This document shows positions 61,294-64,000 of a stretch of DNA of 64,000 nt, one piece after another. Made by a program: the position numbers and the translations under genes. The notes beneath the pieces were generated by a model that saw nothing but the letters and a program-made list of their open reading frames with translations, did not search any database and had not been told where the DNA came from. The first letter of the stretch is position 1, and each line of letters opens with the position of its first letter. Source of the stretch: Natrinema soli (GTDB taxonomy: Archaea > Halobacteriota > Halobacteria > Halobacteriales > Natrialbaceae); the NCBI RefSeq assembly GCF_028618695.1, contig NZ_JAQIVI010000413.1, positions 1 to 64,000 on the forward strand. The letters are read 5' to 3'.

Positions 61294-61762
61294 TACGTGC
61301 TAACCGCCAAGCCTGCATTTTAATGTCTCAGTTGGTCACCGGGTTACGCTATGCATTCAGCACGGTTCTACAAATATATTCGATATCTGATATATGGGCT
61401 AGCGTTAGGTTCGCACATGTAGTGAGCATGCGTTTCACACTAAAATACATATGAAGAATAGGATTTCAACAGAGCCAAAATAACCAAACGGAACAGAACA
61501 CGTCCGATTTTCTCTTACCTCCCGCTGAAGGGATGCTCCATACCCTCTCCTCCTTCGTTTTCGGAGGGAGACGCGATCCGCGGACAGCGCGAGCGACCCG
61601 AGAGATCGCTCGCTCGCATCGACACCCACCGGAACGAACTCGAGCGACGGGAGCAGGGTCTCCCTGGAGCGGACTGCTTGATACGAAACTTATTTTGGTT
61701 ACTAACCGGCAATCATGTACCCGATATTGGTTATTTATTGGGGCGCTCTCCGAGAAAGGAGT

Positions 61763-62002
61763 ATGGGACGGAACGTGGTTTCCCGGTCCGCTATTCAGGC
61801 CCAGAAACGGGCTATCGTCAAGACGCTCTGCTATCGGCTGTTCATGATGCTGATCACGATACTCGTCGCGTGGTTGATCGTTGATGACGTGAGCGCCGCG
61901 ATAAATATTGGAATTCTAACTAATATACTGAAGACGGGCACGTACTACGTCTATGAGCGGACATGGGACCACATTACGTGGGGAGTACTGCCCGACTCGT
62001 GA
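61763..62002 (+). CDS. DUF2061-family small membrane protein
   Basis: A 79-residue protein with the DUF2061 layout: QAQKRAIVKTLCYRLFMMLI, a first membrane segment (ILVAWLIVDDVSAA), then INIGILTNILKTGTYYVYER and the ending WDHITWGVLPDS (family: HERxWxxIxWG). Two membrane segments are predicted and the function of the family is unknown. The start ATG is 28 bases after TTATTTATT (61731-61739), a good TATA box; earlier in-frame codons overlap that box and are excluded. In many genomes DUF2061 proteins sit near sulfate-assimilation genes, but none is visible here. Confidence 0.82.
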   Translation: MGRNVVSRSAIQAQKRAIVKTLCYRLFMMLITILVAWLIVDDVSAAINIGILTNILKTGTYYVYERTWDHITWGVLPDS

Positions 62003-62159
62003 TCTCCGTCGGGTCCTCGTTCTTCCCGGCCGCTCGGCGTCTGGGCCGACGAGAGTACTCGATCCGTTCGCAGATCCACTCGAATCGATCGGCGGTACTA
62101 ATGAGCGGGACTGCAGATCCATCGGAGACCAGTCACACGGTCTCGAGGCGGACGATGGA

Positions 62160-62246
62160 CTATAGTAGCCACTGAAAGTCAATCCACGCCTGATCGCATG
62201 ACAGCGTTTCGATCAGGTGAACAGTGGATTTCAGTAACAACTATAG
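62160..62246. repeat. 87-base fold-back palindrome
   Basis: Left arm CTATAGTAGCCACTGAAA then AATCCACGCCTGATCG; right arm CGATCAGG then GTGGATTTCAGTAACAACTATAG. CTATAG, CTGAAA, AATCCAC and CCTGATCG pair with CTATAG, TTTCAG, GTGGATT and CGATCAGG, leaving a centre of about 14 bases. It looks like a miniature fold-back transposable element or two element ends joined head to head. Confidence 0.6.
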
Positions 62247-62746
62247 TTCGTGCGGCGTCGCTTCGCGCGTCACAGCGTAGGATCGCCGGCGGAGACGGGA
62301 GTCGGCAGAGCGATGGTGAGTCGAAGCGTGACCGGTTGGAAGCCGAAACCGATCCCGCGACGGATATCCGCGAGCGTTTCGACGGCGGCAGCCACGCGCC
62401 CGACGTGCGCGAACTGATCGGCCACGAGCACATGCTGCCGTCGTCGACGAACCCGTCGATACCCTACACCGAGATTATCAACACGTTCGACAAACTGGAC
62501 GAGCGAACGTTTCGACGATACGCTCGAGAATGCTCGTATCCGGATCGATATATGGTATTCTCACCGGTGATTCGTCTGAATTTACTTCTGAATGCCATCA
62601 AAACTCGATTCCCCTCCAAACTATATCTGGCAAAGACCAAATTTTCGGTTGAGGTTCGTTGGATTCCGATGTGTATACGTTGTTTCGACTCACACCTCCG
62701 TTTCCGATCATCAATTACGTGTCTCATCATCTATTTCATATTATAG
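62198..62746 (+). CDS. Doubtful open frame, unrecognised
   Basis: A 182-codon frame whose ATG is inside the fold-back palindrome. The middle (VRELIGHEHMLPSSTNPSIP, then YTEIINTFDKLDERTFRRYA) looks protein-like, while the last 50 codons are AT-rich and unlike a haloarchaeal protein. It might be the remnant of a larger gene cut by the palindrome. LIGHEHM...YTEI loosely recalls a tyrosine-recombinase C-terminus but no catalytic arginines are visible. I do not recognise a family. Confidence 0.25.
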   Translation: MTAFRSGEQWISVTTIVRAASLRASQRRIAGGDGSRQSDGESKRDRLEAETDPATDIRERFDGGSHAPDVRELIGHEHMLPSSTNPSIPYTEIINTFDKLDERTFRRYARECSYPDRYMVFSPVIRLNLLLNAIKTRFPSKLYLAKTKFSVEVRWIPMCIRCFDSHLRFRSSITCLIIYFIL

Positions 62747-63439
62747 TAGTGTATAAAACCCGCAATTCTTTTACTACTGCTCACTCGACTGCTCATCCAC
62801 GAACTCTGAAAGCTGGTAATGCCCCTTTCGAGAGTAGGAGGCGCGTTGTAATTCAGTTTCGCTCGGTATATTTGAGCGAACCGTTCTCCACTAATTGAGC
62901 GAGGAAAATCAAAAGACCGTAACCCTCGACGAGAACCAGATGTCAGAGAGATCGTTGCTCTCGGTCAATCGATGCAGAAATACGGCAGTAGGATGAGGCC
63001 CTCGTCGTCCGAAGATTGCGGCATCAGGAATCAGCATCGACCCGGTATGTATTGTAGTATATTCTCAATATAGACGCCGGTCAAATAATGGAAATTATTC
63101 ATCATTTATTCCTCTAACTATATGATTTCCTCATAATTGTATCTTGTTGGATATAGAAATACTAAAATAAAAGTATAAAATTTACATAAATGAGAGGTCT
63201 AGGGCTAACTAGCCGATTCATACGGTGTGAGCCGGTAACCGTTCCAGTTTTGACCCTCCAGATGACCGCGCCGGGTCGCAGAGTTCGTCAACGGAGACGG
63301 GCTGGACCCCGTCACCCGTTTCGACATCATCGGTGTCCATACTCGAGACGTAGCGATGGTCGACAGCGTCGGTGTCGGCGCTCACGTCACTGAGACACTC
63401 GAATTCGGATTCTACGAGGAGATCCACCCCCCTCGCGCT
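62747..63439. other. AT-rich gene-poor stretch
   Basis: About 700 bases; the segment 63050-63190 is strongly AT-rich. No supported gene, RNA or promoter-gene pair. Unlike the rest of the window in base composition, it fits decayed or foreign DNA. Confidence 0.45.
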
Positions 63440-64000
63440 GTTCGAACTAGGGACGAATCCAGTGTTCTCGTTTACGGCGACGAATCGCTCGAGGGGGACG
63501 TCGTCGCGCAGTACCTCTTGGATCTCGTCGGGGATTGCCTCGATATCTCGGTGCGCGTGAAGCCGGTGCGATGCAGTTCGCCGTCGCCCCGACCCCGCAG
63601 TTCGAGTGCGAGCGAGCGGGTGAAGCCGAAGAGGCCGCTTTTCGCCGCTGCATAGTTTGCTTGACCGACGTTGCCCTGTATCCCGATCACGCTCGAGATG
63701 GTGATTACTCGGCCGTCGTTGACGGTCTCGAGGTCGTCGTAGAACGCCTTGGTGCAGGTAAACGCCCCGTAGAGCAAGACTCAATCACGCTGGGCCAGTC
63801 ATGGGACTCATTCTAGTGAGCGGACAGTCGCTCGTGATACCCGCGTTGCTGACGAGAATGTCGATCGGTCCGAACGTCTCGAGGACCGCCTCGCGCATCG
63901 CGTCGATCTCGGCGCGATCGGTGACGTCAACTTGGATCGGATGGGCCGCTCCCTCGGCGTCGGCGTCGGTGTTCGCGTCGGCGACCCCGTGAGCTCCGGT
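63440..64000 (-). pseudogene. Frameshifted SDR (FabG/PhaB-like), N-terminus beyond window
   Basis: Reverse-strand frames together recreate an SDR of the acetoacetyl-CoA/3-oxoacyl-ACP reductase type: VDVTDRAEIDAMREAVLETF, IDILVSNAGITSDCPLTRMS, a frameshift at about 63800 (a DDW-type turn is out of frame), LYGAFTCTKAFYDDLETV, ITISSVIGIQGNVGQANYAA with the catalytic Tyr-Lys in YAAAKSGL, then a second shift after LALELRGRGD and EIQEVLRDDVPLERF. The C-terminal VTGxxxxxDGG motif is not found. At least two frameshifts and a lost end make it inactive unless the sequence has errors. Confidence 0.7.

Larger units (their letters stand above)
60631..61476 (+). mobile_element. Non-autonomous IS6-like element carrying a cupin gene
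   Basis: An 846-base element bounded by perfect 14-base inverted repeats: GGCTCTGTTGAAAT at 60631-60644 and its complement ATTTCAACAGAGCC at 61463-61476. It is flanked by an exact 8-base direct repeat AAAATAAC (60623-60630 and 61477-61484), the size of target duplication made by IS6-family transposases, whose terminal repeats have this GGC..TGTTG type. There is no transposase; the only gene is a cupin with its own promoter. The intact duplication shows it arrived as a unit. The interior is AT-richer than the chromosome, a sign of foreign origin. Confidence 0.85.

Noticed and set aside
62198..62746. Tyrosine recombinase end (LIGHEHM ... YTEI)
   Set aside because: No catalytic Arg or flanking domain, AT-rich tail and a start inside a palindrome; the resemblance is too short.

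Overview
The window looks like chromosomal DNA of an extremely halophilic archaeon (Halobacteria, possibly Natrialbales; I cannot fix the genus). The proteins are Asp/Glu-rich, the DNA is GC-rich with strong codon bias, and many starts lie about 25-30 bases after a TATA-like box with no Shine-Dalgarno (leaderless). Archaeal marker genes are present: membrane LonB, RdfA with an archaeal SMC-like Sph protein, and LLM oxidoreductases of the F420-type superfamily. I saw no rRNA, tRNA or CRISPR array.

Positions 1 to about 40,700 form a large acyl-CoA catabolic region. It holds five intact acyl-CoA dehydrogenases, four class III (CaiB/BaiF) CoA-transferases, four crotonases (one cut by the left edge), two MaoC hydratases, three SDR dehydrogenases and an SCP-x/Ltp2-like thiolase homologue paired with a DUF35 protein. 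It also holds a citryl-CoA-lyase-like protein, an acyl-CoA synthetase, a TPP enzyme, two LLM oxidoreductases, two carboxymuconolactone-decarboxylase-family proteins, a VOC protein, a TRAP-TAXI importer, three MFS carriers, a UspA protein and an IclR regulator. The logic is uptake (TRAP-TAXI/MFS), CoA activation (synthetase or CoA transfer), alpha,beta-dehydrogenation, hydration, oxidation and C-C cleavage by a retro-aldolase or lyase. The substrate is unknown. Decayed fragments of an acyl-CoA dehydrogenase, a crotonase and an SDR lie among intact paralogues, so the region has been rearranged.

Positions 41,300-44,270 carry a cell-shape/chromosome module (rdfA and an sph-type SMC-like ATPase). 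From 44,450 to 46,620 lie mobile-element relics: a degenerate IS630-type transposase and structured dispersed repeats.

Positions 46,618-56,304 are an efflux and regulation block: an RND/MMPL transporter, three paralogous TetR regulators, a CaCA exchanger, a zinc-ribbon membrane protein, a MATE exporter and an isoprenoid-synthase-like protein. Palindromes built on TGACTA..TAGTCA lie in front of the regulator genes and suggest one cross-talking regulon.

Positions 56,426-59,846 hold lonB and a third LLM oxidoreductase. The last 4 kb is accessory, partly AT-rich DNA. It contains second copies of the structured repeats and a complete 846-base element with 14-base IS6-like terminal inverted repeats and an exact 8-base target duplication, whose only gene is a cupin. 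A DUF2061 membrane protein, a fold-back palindrome and a frameshifted SDR at the right edge follow.
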